In this document: in pieces, positions 1 through 9,517 of the stretch
Position numbering within the stretch: the stretch's first letter is position 1
Layout of the letters: the number at the start of each line of letters is the position of its first letter
DNA from: a bacterium
Lineage (GTDB): Bacteria > JAJVIF01 > JAGGVT01
Reading direction: 5' to 3'
DNA: 27,860 nucleotides
Assembly: GCA_021157815.1 (NCBI GenBank)
Contig: JAGGVT010000086.1
Coordinates: 1-27,860, forward strand
The notes under the pieces: generated by a model
What the model saw: only the letters and a program-made list of their open reading frames with translations
Told to the model about the DNA's origin: nothing
Database searches by the model: none
Translations under genes and position numbers: made by a program

Positions 1-894
<894 letters not shown>

Positions 895-1258
895 AAAGTT
901 TTTTCCAATTGAAGATCTTTCGACCTCCAATTTAAAATTCACTTTGGAATCACTGTATTTTCATACAGTTTACTGTATCTGCATACAGTAGTTAGGTTTT
1001 AACAAAGTTAAATTCGATTAAATCGAATTAACTTAGTCAACCTTCCCGCATCACTTCGCTATTCAATTTTCAAGGACCCAGCCCTTCCAACTTCTCGTAT
1101 GCTAATGCTCAGCAGACGTTCGGGGGCAAACAGAAATCATAACAGATCAGCTTTGGTTCGTCAAGGTTATTATCGGAATATATTTCTGAATATTTCGCTG
1201 ACGATAAAAAAAGCTTTTCTTTCATCGTTGGCCATGAATCTGACACAACGAGAGACGC
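895..1258 (-). other. rRNA operon leader with boxA-like site and inverted repeats
   Basis: This is the transcribed leader between the candidate rRNA promoter and the 16S 5' end. On the minus strand, about 1062-1079 reads GGTCCTTGAAAATTGAAT, which resembles the boxA antitermination sites of bacterial rRNA leaders. Two palindromes sit nearer the gene: TACTGTAT-CTGC-ATACAGTA (971-990, overlapped by a further ACTGTA/TACAGT arm from 964) and AATTCGAT-TAA-ATCGAATT (1011-1029). They may be leader hairpins for processing or antitermination. I see no convincing coding gene in 895-1566. Confidence 0.5.
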
Positions 1259-1286
1259 ATTATAAAGCATTGTTTGGGGATGTCAA
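1259..1286 (-). promoter_or_regulatory. Consensus sigma-70-type promoter for the rRNA operon
   Basis: On the minus strand there is a perfect -35 TTGACA (1286-1281), a 16-bp spacer and a perfect -10 TATAAT (1264-1259). It points at the 16S gene and leaves a leader of roughly 360 nt. Both hexamers match consensus and the position is right for an rRNA operon. Confidence 0.75.
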
Positions 1287-1334
1287 GATTTATTTTGAGT
1301 TTTTTTGATTGTCCCGTTTTTTCAGTAAAAACTC

Positions 1335-1363
1335 TTGACTAATCCTTTGAGAAGCGTTAATAT
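1335..1363 (+). promoter_or_regulatory. Candidate promoter for the 1567 lipoprotein gene
   Basis: TTGACT (1335-1340), a 17-bp spacer and TAATAT (1358-1363) on the plus strand fit a sigma-70-type promoter. It lies about 200 bp before the gene, so the 5' leader would be long and would include the palindrome at 1505-1523. By eye this is a moderate match only. Confidence 0.35.
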
Positions 1364-1504
1364 TCCCTTGAAGTAATTTGTGGTTTTAAAAATTTTGATG
1401 TAGTTTTCAAATTTGAAGTTCCTGTAATATTGGCATTTACAGTCATGCAGCATCCATGTCAACTCTCCTCTACCAAGTCCCGATAATCACCACAAATTGA
1501 AACC

Positions 1505-1523
1505 TGAGATATATCATATCTCA
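1505..1523. promoter_or_regulatory. Palindrome before the lipoprotein gene
   Basis: TGAGATAT-ATC-ATATCTCA is a perfect 8-bp inverted repeat with a 3-nt centre. It ends 30 bp before the Shine-Dalgarno site of the 1567 gene. It could be an operator or a small leader hairpin; nothing in the sequence decides between them. Confidence 0.4.
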
Positions 1524-1566
1524 AAAACATTGTTTTAGCTTTTCCAATTTTCTAAGGAGGTGCGTT

Positions 1567-2817
1567 ATGCGTACCAAAATATTGTTGATTATCGGTCTGC
1601 TATTGCTGCTGATAATCGGATGTTCCAATGAACATCCATCAACCTCTCCACTGATGAGTGATCTACCCAGTGGTGATGAACCATCGGAAGCTACCGATGA
1701 TTCAGATGTCGTTCGTAGTCTTATGGCAACCTACTATATCCACGGTAATGATCCGCAGGAAACCTATGAGGCCTATTTTGATCCGGAAGGTTTGGGATCA
1801 GGTTATTCAACACTCGTCGATTGCGTCGCAGCCACATATTACTATTATAATGGAAGCTACTACAACTACGTCTTAGTCTGTGACACTCAATACAAATGGT
1901 CAGGCAGCTATGCAAGTTATCCTCGATGTCAATTATGGAAGTTAACAACAGCCGATGAGCCCACTGCAACTCGTATTGGTTACATTCCGGGTACATATAC
2001 AAAAGACCCTGATGGATGTGATCTAATTGAAGAAAACAACTATCTCTACGCTTTCGTCTATGATGACTTCACTGAAAAAGTTTACTTATATTATTGGGCT
2101 CTCAATGCAGCCGGTGGAGTTACAGCACAAGCAGCAACATACTCTGACCAGTTTTATGATGCTGATATGAATGGCGGACAAGGTGTCGCAGTGACAATTA
2201 CCGATTCATGGCCAAACTACGACTTATTTGTTTGTGATCCTGAAAATGACATAGTTTTCGTTTTCAATGAGACAACAAAAACATCAGCTACCGAATACGC
2301 TATCTCGGGAGCCAGTCCGATCGATGTTTGCGCTGTCAGAAAAGACAGTAATGAGTGGTTCGCTTATGTTGCCTGTAGAAATGATGATGATGGCAACGAT
2401 GACGTTGTTAAAGTTTTCGATTGGAATTACTCAACGTCAGTTTATGATACAACAGACGCTGACTGTTCGACTGGGACCGATACTTTCCCATTTATTTTAT
2501 CCATCGCTTCACTAAAATGGGAGAGCCATGATAACAACACTGTCGCAGTACTCAGTTATGATAATATTGACTTTAAAGGGTACAGACTTAGACAGCTTGA
2601 TTTTGGTGTCGGATACACTTGCACTGAAGATTTTGATGCTGAAATCGTAGGCGGTATTGCCTCTGAAAGCCTCGCTATCTGTAAACAACGTTATTATGTT
2701 TCTCCAGATTGGTATATCGGATATCACTATGTTCTATCAGATCGAGATCCTGATCTGAATTCCTGCGGAACAACAAATGGAAGGAATGTTATCATCTATA
2801 ATAACAACACTACATAA
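1567..2817 (+). CDS. Secreted lipoprotein, Tyr- and Cys-rich, propeller-like
   Basis: The 416-residue protein starts at an ATG preceded by AAGGAGG (1554-1560) at a 6-nt spacing. Residues 1-19 form a lipoprotein signal: Arg/Lys, a Leu/Ile core, and a lipobox ending IIGC with Cys19 as the lipidation site. The mature part is rich in Asp, Tyr and Asn and contains 11 further cysteines. It has loose repeats of the kind YxxFVxD...VxxFxW (about residues 85-110, 155-180, 225-245, 265-290), which suggests beta-propeller blades; that is inference. I recognise no enzymatic motif. A strong terminator follows, so it is probably transcribed alone. Exported structural or binding protein of unknown role. Confidence 0.85.
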   Translation: MRTKILLIIGLLLLLIIGCSNEHPSTSPLMSDLPSGDEPSEATDDSDVVRSLMATYYIHGNDPQETYEAYFDPEGLGSGYSTLVDCVAATYYYYNGSYYNYVLVCDTQYKWSGSYASYPRCQLWKLTTADEPTATRIGYIPGTYTKDPDGCDLIEENNYLYAFVYDDFTEKVYLYYWALNAAGGVTAQAATYSDQFYDADMNGGQGVAVTITDSWPNYDLFVCDPENDIVFVFNETTKTSATEYAISGASPIDVCAVRKDSNEWFAYVACRNDDDGNDDVVKVFDWNYSTSVYDTTDADCSTGTDTFPFILSIASLKWESHDNNTVAVLSYDNIDFKGYRLRQLDFGVGYTCTEDFDAEIVGGIASESLAICKQRYYVSPDWYIGYHYVLSDRDPDLNSCGTTNGRNVIIYNNNTT

Positions 2818-2838
2818 TCATACAATCTGAGTTTTTCT

Positions 2839-2875
2839 GGCTAGCTATGATTCTTCATAGCTAGCCTTATTTTTC
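2839..2875 (+). terminator. Rho-independent terminator after the 1567 lipoprotein
   Basis: A perfect 12-bp stem GGCTAGCTATGA / TCATAGCTAGCC (2839-2850, 2855-2866) has a TTCT loop and is followed by TTATTTTT. It begins 21 bp after the stop codon and separates the lipoprotein from the membrane-protein array. Confidence 0.85.
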
Positions 2876-2884
2876 CCCCTATGA

Positions 2885-2890
2885 TATTAT
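2885..2890 (+). promoter_or_regulatory. -10-like hexamer immediately before the 2897 start
   Basis: TATTAT ends 6 bp before the ATG at 2897, and no Shine-Dalgarno site is present. If it is used, the transcript would start at or next to the start codon (leaderless). No clear -35 is visible, because the upstream position falls in the terminator stem. Confidence 0.3.
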
Positions 2891-2896
2891 TTTTAA

Positions 2897-4543
2897 ATGT
2901 GCCATACCAAAAATAAATATAATATTCAGGAACTGCTCCCTCCTCTTATCGGTCTGGCATTTGCCATCCTTTATGCATCTTACCTTTCTAAAATGCACTA
3001 TGTAGATGGACTTCTCTGGGCGCATAATATTGAAAATCTGCCTTTAGATTTCACTTGGCACCAACATCATCCAATCTGGGTTCCCACAATGCTAATATTG
3101 TTTAAAATCATCAAGGTGATTCTCCCAGAACTTAGATCGATGGTTTTTCTTTCTTTAGCAAATTCTGTTCTTGGTGGAATCGCAGTATTTCTGCTGATTC
3201 GAATTGTTTACCGATTAACGAAAAACAATCTTACCGCCATTCTTACTGGTCTTTTTCTTGGCACCAGTTGGGGAATGATGAACTTCTGTACCGATTCAAA
3301 TATTTACATTACCGTTCTGGTTTTCATGCTCTGGATTATTGATGTGCTGTTCAGAAATGTTACTCTTTCAAGGAGAAACGCAATTTACGCGACTATCCTG
3401 ATTATTATTTCATCATTGATGCACCAAATCTCGTTTTTTTTCACTCTGGTAGTACTGGCAGCAATACTTACAAGGTCACAAAAGAAAGATAGATTCCAAA
3501 CGTCAATAATCTGTACAGTCTTGTATTCAGTTGTCACAGTTTCCGTCAACTACCTTATTTTCCTTCGCACAATGTTGCTTTTAAATAATGAGATCATTAT
3601 GTCCTTCCCCCAGTGGTTAACTGCCTATGCGGCTGAAACAAGCTGGTGGACAATAATACATAACGGCTTTATCTACGGTATGCAGACACTCTGCTACACA
3701 ATAACCAATTCAATAGTGCATTTGCCTGGTTCTGAACTTTTAAGACATGCTGTCAAATTTGAAGAATCCATGTTTAGCAGTCTTTATTTGCTTTTCTATT
3801 TCTTTATGGTCATCTTTATCCTTTTGGAGATTTTTCAACTGAAAAAAGCATGGAGATCATTTAATGCCCTTAATCATACACGATTATTGCTGTTAATCTG
3901 GTTTGGTGTTTATTTCATTTTCAACCATTTTTTCTGTGCATTTGAACTTCATTACAAACTTTTTTACATCACACCTTTGTTAATTCTTCTGTCATTAAGA
4001 TTGCATGAACTTCCAAAAAAATACAGGTTAAATACTTCATTTGCAGTTTTGGGAATTGTGATTGTCCTTTTTACCTGGAATCTCTTCTCAGGTTTGATAC
4101 CAAATTCCAAACCGGAAAACAATCGCTTTCTTTTACCAGTGACCGAAATTGCCCAACATGTTAAAAAAGGTGATTTCATTATCTTCGCCAGAGATGAATT
4201 CTACATTGCATGGCTCGCAAGATATTACACTGATGCTGATGTTGAAATTCACAGAAACGCATTTAATAAATACGCGGTTTTAAATTGCAGTAATGAGGAT
4301 TTATACAGCAGGACCATCGAATTCATGGATAACAGATACAAAAGAATTTTTCTAACTAACAGGGAATATACTAATTTTAAGGGATCGAATTACTGCCATA
4401 TGTCCGCCCTTTTTCTGAAACCACCACATCCATGGCGGTTGTTATTAATTCCATCCAATGTTACACTAAAAAATAATGTTAAATCAGGTGAAGAAATAAT
4501 ACTGTACGAGGTTAGTTTATCTGATGCTTCCCATGACAACTAA
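2897..4543 (+). CDS. Polytopic membrane protein, GT-C-like glycosyltransferase family, paralogue 1
   Basis: The 548-residue protein has about ten or more hydrophobic segments and is the most diverged of four paralogues in this array. An N-terminal TM is followed by an extracytoplasmic loop with Asp-Gly (D37) and HQHH (55-58; HPHH in the others). Next come the family motif SWGMMN-x-x-x-DSNIYI, a His-Gln in a later TM, and FxxHFFCAFELHYKLFY. The soluble tail has KKGDFIIFARDE and RYYTDAD. An acidic residue in the first loop, many TMs and a C-terminal outer domain are typical of GT-C enzymes (compare DUF2723 and PMT families). That assignment is inference. No Shine-Dalgarno site is seen; TATTAT lies 6 bp before the ATG. 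The loop that reads YGS...PAxExF in the others is replaced here. The 3' end overlaps the next gene by 20 bp. Confidence 0.85.
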   Translation: MCHTKNKYNIQELLPPLIGLAFAILYASYLSKMHYVDGLLWAHNIENLPLDFTWHQHHPIWVPTMLILFKIIKVILPELRSMVFLSLANSVLGGIAVFLLIRIVYRLTKNNLTAILTGLFLGTSWGMMNFCTDSNIYITVLVFMLWIIDVLFRNVTLSRRNAIYATILIIISSLMHQISFFFTLVVLAAILTRSQKKDRFQTSIICTVLYSVVTVSVNYLIFLRTMLLLNNEIIMSFPQWLTAYAAETSWWTIIHNGFIYGMQTLCYTITNSIVHLPGSELLRHAVKFEESMFSSLYLLFYFFMVIFILLEIFQLKKAWRSFNALNHTRLLLLIWFGVYFIFNHFFCAFELHYKLFYITPLLILLSLRLHELPKKYRLNTSFAVLGIVIVLFTWNLFSGLIPNSKPENNRFLLPVTEIAQHVKKGDFIIFARDEFYIAWLARYYTDADVEIHRNAFNKYAVLNCSNEDLYSRTIEFMDNRYKRIFLTNREYTNFKGSNYCHMSALFLKPPHPWRLLLIPSNVTLKNNVKSGEEIILYEVSLSDASHDN

Positions 4544-6158
4544 AAATCAAAAACTAACGATGTTTATTATTTCTGCTGCTTTCACGGTAATCTACGCCCT
4601 ATTCCCAACCAAGATGCACTTTGCCGATGGTCTTTACTTTGCCTATCATCTGGAGGAGTTCCCGCTTTCTCATGCGTGGCATCCGCATCATCTTTTATGG
4701 CTGCCTTTGATGCACGTCATTTTTGATGCACTTCATTCAATTATTCCCTCACTCAGGGCGATGACATTCCTTCAATTATCAAACGCAATTCTCGGCGGTT
4801 TAACAGTCTATCTGATGATAAAGTTCGTATCATCAATCAGTGGCAATCGAATTGCCGGAATAATTACCGGGTTGATTTTCGGATTCAGTTGGGGGATGCT
4901 TCATTATTCCGCAGATGCGAATATTTACATCATCGTCCTGCTTTTAATGCTCGTTGTCGCAATACTGATTACCAGTGGAGATGAACTGAGCCGGAAAAAA
5001 GCAATCGTCGCCACAATTCTGATGATAATCATCACGTCCTTGCACCAGATAGGGTTCTTCTTTTCTTTCGCAATTTTAGCTGCAATCATCCTGCGCTCTC
5101 CTGAAAAGGGAAAAATCAATACCGCACTGACATGCGCAGCTTTATACGCATTGGTAACGTTGTGCCTGTATTACAGCGTTTTCCTGATGATTCGTCCCCT
5201 GCTCTTTGCTGAGTTGAAGGAAAGTTTCATTGCATGGATGACCTCGTACGGAAGCCACAAATCGTTCTGGTCGATTACCGATATGGGATTTTTCCCGGCT
5301 CAGGAAATATTCGAGTACACTCAGTTTGGCGCGTTTTTCCATAATCAGGACATTCTCAAGGTTCGCGCATCACTAAATTTCAAAGGAACATACAACACCA
5401 ACGTTATAAACATTTTCTTTCATGCTGTAATCCTCTTTTCAGCATTAATCCTACTATTCCAGGTAATTTTAAAAAAGCATATTCCCAACCGATCGATAAA
5501 GACCATCCTCTTAATCTGGTTTTTCTCATATTTCATCTTCAACCAGTTATATTGCGCGTTCGAGATTCACTTCAAGCTATTTTTCATCATCCCGTTACTG
5601 GCAATCTGGACTCTTCTGATACTGGAATCGTCACCTCGTGAGCTTAAGATATGGAACTACATTGCTGTCTCATTTATTATTGCCATGGCAGGATGGAATT
5701 TTGTTACAGGAGTTATTCCTGAGTCAAAACCCGACTTCAATCCTTTCATCAAGCAGGTAATGAAAATTGAGCCCTATGTAAAAAAAGGTGATCTGATTAT
5801 TTTTGCGAGGCACGAGAGATATAAGGCAGCGGTTGCACGATACTACACCGATGCAGATGCCGCTTACTTTCAGACAGAATTCAGGTATATTTCAACCGAC
5901 AACGATTCCTTTAGTAATATGCATAAAGAAACCATTGAATTTTTCACTAAACGTTATGATAGGATAATTCTTTCAGATGATGCCTGGAATTCCGGTTACA
6001 TGAAATGGTACTTCTCAGGGCATGTTTTTCCTCCACCTCATCCAGCATTTCTTGCGGTACAAAAATCAAGATTGATAGGCTCCGACTTTGTTAAAAACGG
6101 CAAAATCGCTGTCATCCGCGAATCCGATTTGCTGGACAAATACAATCCTGAAATTTAA
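4524..6158 (+). CDS. Polytopic membrane protein, GT-C-like glycosyltransferase family, paralogue 2
   Basis: The 544-residue protein is a close relative of the products at 2897, 7907 and 9874. It shows the full motif set: FPTKMHFADG (D35), HPHHLLWLPLMH (53-64), LGG, FGFSWGMLHYSADANIYI, LHQIGFFF, YGSHKSFW, PAQEIF, IFNQLYCAFEIHFKLFF, then a soluble C-terminal part with VKKGDLIIFARHE and RYYTDAD. The predicted role is transfer of a sugar from a lipid-linked donor at the outer face of the cytoplasmic membrane, by analogy with GT-C enzymes. Two in-frame starts exist, ATG 4524 and ATG 4533; both overlap the end of the preceding gene, which points to co-transcription and coupled translation. The initiating codon is not decided by a clear Shine-Dalgarno site. 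Confidence 0.87.
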   Translation: MLPMTTKNQKLTMFIISAAFTVIYALFPTKMHFADGLYFAYHLEEFPLSHAWHPHHLLWLPLMHVIFDALHSIIPSLRAMTFLQLSNAILGGLTVYLMIKFVSSISGNRIAGIITGLIFGFSWGMLHYSADANIYIIVLLLMLVVAILITSGDELSRKKAIVATILMIIITSLHQIGFFFSFAILAAIILRSPEKGKINTALTCAALYALVTLCLYYSVFLMIRPLLFAELKESFIAWMTSYGSHKSFWSITDMGFFPAQEIFEYTQFGAFFHNQDILKVRASLNFKGTYNTNVINIFFHAVILFSALILLFQVILKKHIPNRSIKTILLIWFFSYFIFNQLYCAFEIHFKLFFIIPLLAIWTLLILESSPRELKIWNYIAVSFIIAMAGWNFVTGVIPESKPDFNPFIKQVMKIEPYVKKGDLIIFARHERYKAAVARYYTDADAAYFQTEFRYISTDNDSFSNMHKETIEFFTKRYDRIILSDDAWNSGYMKWYFSGHVFPPPHPAFLAVQKSRLIGSDFVKNGKIAVIRESDLLDKYNPEI

Positions 6159-6191
6159 AAACCCTCTGTTTTAACGTTTTATCAACTATGT

Positions 6192-6197
6192 TATAAT
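6192..6197 (+). promoter_or_regulatory. -10 hexamer just upstream of the 6209 start
   Basis: A perfect TATAAT ends 11 bp before the ATG at 6209. Initiation would then fall only about 4-5 nt before the start codon. No Shine-Dalgarno site lies between. No good -35 is visible, so this is suggestive only. Confidence 0.35.
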
Positions 6198-6208
6198 CCA
6201 ACCTGCTC

Positions 6209-7804
6209 ATGCGATCACGGCTTTACATAATCGTTCCGCTGTTATTGATTATAATTGGATTTCTCCTCCGGTTATGGCTTCTTGTCGTAACGGATTCCCA
6301 CACAACGGACGGCATAGGATTTCTATCCACCGCATGTTATTTGCGTGATTCAACCGACTGGCCAAATGTGCCAAAGAGAATCACAATGCCGCTGTATCCA
6401 ATCCTGTCGTTGGGCATGTCGTATTTCACAGGCAATGACATTCCACTTGCGGGCAGATGGGTTAACATGCTTATCGGGATCACCATGATTCCATTGGTTT
6501 TTACTCTTGCAAGGAAATTATTCGATGCCAGAGTTGCTTGTTTTGCCGCTCTCTTCACAGCCGTTGACTTCATTTTTATTAAGTATTCGGTATCTGACAG
6601 GGCTGATCTCCCGTTCGTTTTCTTTAACGTTCTCCTCGCTTACCTGTTCTGGGTAATCCCATGGGAAAAATGCAATTACAAACATGCGTTGTTATTTGGA
6701 TTCTCGATGGGCCTTACGCAATTGACCCGAACAATAGGAATCCTGCATTTTACAGTTTTTGCCGTGTTCTGGATTGTCTATATGGTGAGGAATCATGTGC
6801 CATGGAAAAGGTTCGTGCCTGGAACGCTAATTCCTGTATTTGTTATTTTCGGTCTATTAGCCTCATTGCCTCCTCTTTATTTAAGTGCGATTGGCGCCCC
6901 CCAGCAAAGTTATATCGGGCACTCTTTCATTGATGGCACACTGGTCGCAAAAGGTGAGCGGGAAAAGGATTGGTCAAGTTTAAACGAGGATGCAACCGAT
7001 GCTGCTGTAACTGATGAGATCAGGAATTTCAAGATAATTGACGCTTTTGACTGGGATTTGATAGTCATGAAATATAAATTTGGGTTTACTTCCATCATGA
7101 CCCATTTCGGTGAATCAATGTGGGAGTATTTCCAGGGATGGATTGTTTTTCTGATGATGTTTGTGGTGGCTTTTATTTTAAGATACAAGATTATCGATGG
7201 ATGGGATAGAGTGGGATATTTGCTCTTGTTATTAACCCCAATATTATTTCTTCTGCCAATAGTATTTACGGATCCGATCTTTTTCCTGCCATTCAGACCG
7301 CTTTTTCTTATCATACTGGGATGGCTTGTCAGCGGTATGATCAGCTTAAAGGAACTCCGCAATTTTGGTGTGATAGTTGCCGCAATCCTGACAATTGCAA
7401 TTGTTACCAACAATTTCCTGAATCTTTATCCTATTCGTGAAAAGGAAGCCGGACATATAAACGGATATCGTTTTGTTGGAGAATATTTACATGAGATTAA
7501 AAAACACGATGACACAATAATGTCAATGAACAGAACGGTGTACTTCTATGCTTGTATGAAAGGATACGCTTTACCAGCCGCGCCCCTTGAAAAGACAATC
7601 AATTTTTGCCGGCACCATGATATTGACTACTTCGTTTACGGGCCTGATGAGCGGTACGCGCGTTCAGCATGGGCAAGTGAAATTATGGATATGATACAAG
7701 ACGGTGACAAAACATTCGAGTCTATTCATGTTGAAACACGCGGCGGTCCCATTCAGGTTTATAAGCTCCATTATGACACTGAAAATCCCCTACCGGTTGA
7801 TTAA
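6209..7804 (+). CDS. GT39/PMT_2-type membrane glycosyltransferase
   Basis: The 531-residue polytopic protein belongs to the ArnT/PMT_2 type. Residues 1-27 form the first TM. The first outer loop carries the expected acidic residue (TTDGIGFLSTA, D34), followed by MPLYPILSLG, GRWVNMLIGITMIPLVF, the next TM pair and SVSDRADLPFVFF. The second half has further TMs and a short soluble C-terminal domain with YFYACMKGYALP and IDYFVYGPDERYA. Members of this family move a sugar from a polyprenyl-phosphate donor to lipid or protein acceptors. It is the same size as its four neighbours and in the same direction, but only distantly similar, so it sits inside a paralogue array rather than being a copy. The acceptor is unknown. 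Confidence 0.85.
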   Translation: MRSRLYIIVPLLLIIIGFLLRLWLLVVTDSHTTDGIGFLSTACYLRDSTDWPNVPKRITMPLYPILSLGMSYFTGNDIPLAGRWVNMLIGITMIPLVFTLARKLFDARVACFAALFTAVDFIFIKYSVSDRADLPFVFFNVLLAYLFWVIPWEKCNYKHALLFGFSMGLTQLTRTIGILHFTVFAVFWIVYMVRNHVPWKRFVPGTLIPVFVIFGLLASLPPLYLSAIGAPQQSYIGHSFIDGTLVAKGEREKDWSSLNEDATDAAVTDEIRNFKIIDAFDWDLIVMKYKFGFTSIMTHFGESMWEYFQGWIVFLMMFVVAFILRYKIIDGWDRVGYLLLLLTPILFLLPIVFTDPIFFLPFRPLFLIILGWLVSGMISLKELRNFGVIVAAILTIAIVTNNFLNLYPIREKEAGHINGYRFVGEYLHEIKKHDDTIMSMNRTVYFYACMKGYALPAAPLEKTINFCRHHDIDYFVYGPDERYARSAWASEIMDMIQDGDKTFESIHVETRGGPIQVYKLHYDTENPLPVD

Positions 7805-7884
7805 TCTATTAATATCTTCGAGTTTCATCACGAATAAATAATTCAATCCAGCAAAAATAGAATTGCGTTTTTCGCGTGTCAAAC

Positions 7885-7900
7885 CTATCATTCATGATAG
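7885..7900. repeat. Small inverted repeat before the 7907 start
   Basis: CTATCAT-TC-ATGATAG is a perfect 7-bp inverted repeat that ends 6 bp before the ATG at 7907, where a Shine-Dalgarno site would normally be. It may act as an operator or as a hairpin affecting initiation. Confidence 0.35.
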
Positions 7901-7906
7901 TTAATC

Positions 7907-9517
7907 ATGGGCAAAAGAGCCGCCATAATTCCTGTTTTAATTGGATTCGTATTCGCCGTTGTTTACGCGGTATTTCCAACCGCCATGCTCACCGCAGATG
8001 GCTTATATTACGCGTGGCATATTGAAAACATGCCGATTTCATATTCGATTCACCCGCATCATCTTCTCTGGCTTGGGTTGATGCATCTTCTATTTAACGC
8101 AATCCATTTGGTGATTCCCGGATTATCCGCGCTTGAGTTCATGCAGTTTTTCAACGCCAGCATCGGCGGCGCGTGTGTGTGCCTTGTAATTTACATAACA
8201 ATGAAACTGCATTGCAATCTTACCGTCGCGATTATAACAGGGCTTTTCTTCGGCTTGTCTTGGGGAATGATGCACTTTTCCACGGATGCCAATATCTACA
8301 TTACCGTACTTTTTCTGATTCTTTTGTGCTCCGATATTCTTTTTAGTTCAACCGTAATTGATATAAAAAAGACAATTGCGGTTGTAATCGTAATGATTTT
8401 AGCAACGCTGCTGCACCAGGTGGCAATCCTTTTCGTGCCAGCACTTCTTGCTGCGATGTGGCTTAAAAGTCCGATAAAAACAAGGCTTTCGACTATCGCC
8501 GCTTCTTTGTTGACTTACACAACAATTGTGTTTTTGGTTTATTTCGCAGCGTTTCAATATGTCGCTAAATCTGCTATGCCCGACTCATCAGTTGATTTCA
8601 TCAGTTGGCTTGGGGCATATGGCAGCCATTCAGAGTACTGGACATTCCTGTCACAGGGGATGATGCCAGCGCAGGAGGCATTCCAACGTTCGCAGGCAAG
8701 CCTGTTTTTCCATTTTCACAACGCGCTGGATGTTTATCTGGCGCAGGAGTATTCGGAAACCAAAATACATTCAGTGCTGTATTTCCTTTTAAATCTTGTA
8801 ATCGTGATTTCCATTATTCGGGAAATAAAGGACATCATAATCAACAGGAAAATGCCAAAGGATATTCGCAACGTCAGCATAGTGCTTCTATCATGGTTTC
8901 TACCGTTTTTCATTTTCAACTACCTATACTGCCCGCATGAGATTCATTTCAAGCTGTTTTATCTAGCACCGCTACTGATTCTGTGGACATCACAAATAAT
9001 CTCAATCAGCGTATTTAATCGCACGTTCTGGCGTATTGCCGCTCCGTGCATTTTAGTAATAATAGCCGCATGGAACGTTTTCACAGGGCTTGTACCCAAT
9101 TCATCATTCGAGAATAATCCGTATTATCACGATGTTGAGCTTTTGAAACCACATCTGCAAAAAGGCGATTTGGTTATCTACGCACGTCAAGAGCGAAACA
9201 AAGCGTCACTTGTTCGATATTTCACCGATGCCGATGCTGTTTTCTTCCGCCCAAAGCCAAGGCATATTCAAGATAACATGTTGTTTTTTTTTGAGATGCA
9301 CGATTCCACAAAAGAGTTTTTAAAAGAGAGGTATAGTCGTATTCTTGTTTCCAGCGACGCATGGGATTCTCAATATCCGAAATGGTTTCTGCCTGAGCAT
9401 CTTTTTGTTCCGCCACATCCTGATGAACTAGGGATAAGCAAATTTCGGTTTATATTGGTTAGGCAGATTGATGTCGGTGATGGTGTAGTATTATTCGAGG
9501 TTAAGTTTCCTTTGTAG
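7907..9517 (+). CDS. Polytopic membrane protein, GT-C-like glycosyltransferase family, paralogue 3
   Basis: The 536-residue protein shares the family motifs: TADGLYYAWHIE (D31), HPHHLLWLGLMH (49-60), GLFFGLSWGMMHFSTDANIYI in pieces, LLHQV, SWLGAYGSHSEYWTF, PAQEAFQRSQ, FIFNYLYCPHEIHFKLFYLAPLL, WNVFTGLVPNS, LQKGDLVIYARQE and RYFTDADA. The order of TMs and the outer C-terminal domain match paralogues 2 and 4. It lies 102 bp after the GT39-type gene. No Shine-Dalgarno site is evident; a small palindrome occupies that position. The likely function is lipid-linked sugar transfer at the outer membrane face (inference from topology and the loop-1 Asp). Confidence 0.87.
   Translation: MGKRAAIIPVLIGFVFAVVYAVFPTAMLTADGLYYAWHIENMPISYSIHPHHLLWLGLMHLLFNAIHLVIPGLSALEFMQFFNASIGGACVCLVIYITMKLHCNLTVAIITGLFFGLSWGMMHFSTDANIYITVLFLILLCSDILFSSTVIDIKKTIAVVIVMILATLLHQVAILFVPALLAAMWLKSPIKTRLSTIAASLLTYTTIVFLVYFAAFQYVAKSAMPDSSVDFISWLGAYGSHSEYWTFLSQGMMPAQEAFQRSQASLFFHFHNALDVYLAQEYSETKIHSVLYFLLNLVIVISIIREIKDIIINRKMPKDIRNVSIVLLSWFLPFFIFNYLYCPHEIHFKLFYLAPLLILWTSQIISISVFNRTFWRIAAPCILVIIAAWNVFTGLVPNSSFENNPYYHDVELLKPHLQKGDLVIYARQERNKASLVRYFTDADAVFFRPKPRHIQDNMLFFFEMHDSTKEFLKERYSRILVSSDAWDSQYPKWFLPEHLFVPPHPDELGISKFRFILVRQIDVGDGVVLFEVKFPL

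Noticed and set aside
1099-1308. A 69-codon plus-strand frame
   Set aside because: It overlaps the rRNA leader and promoter, has no ribosome-binding site and resembles no protein.
6910-7413. A 167-codon minus-strand frame
   Set aside because: It is the antisense shadow of the GT39-type gene, which has a full motif set and matches its family in length.
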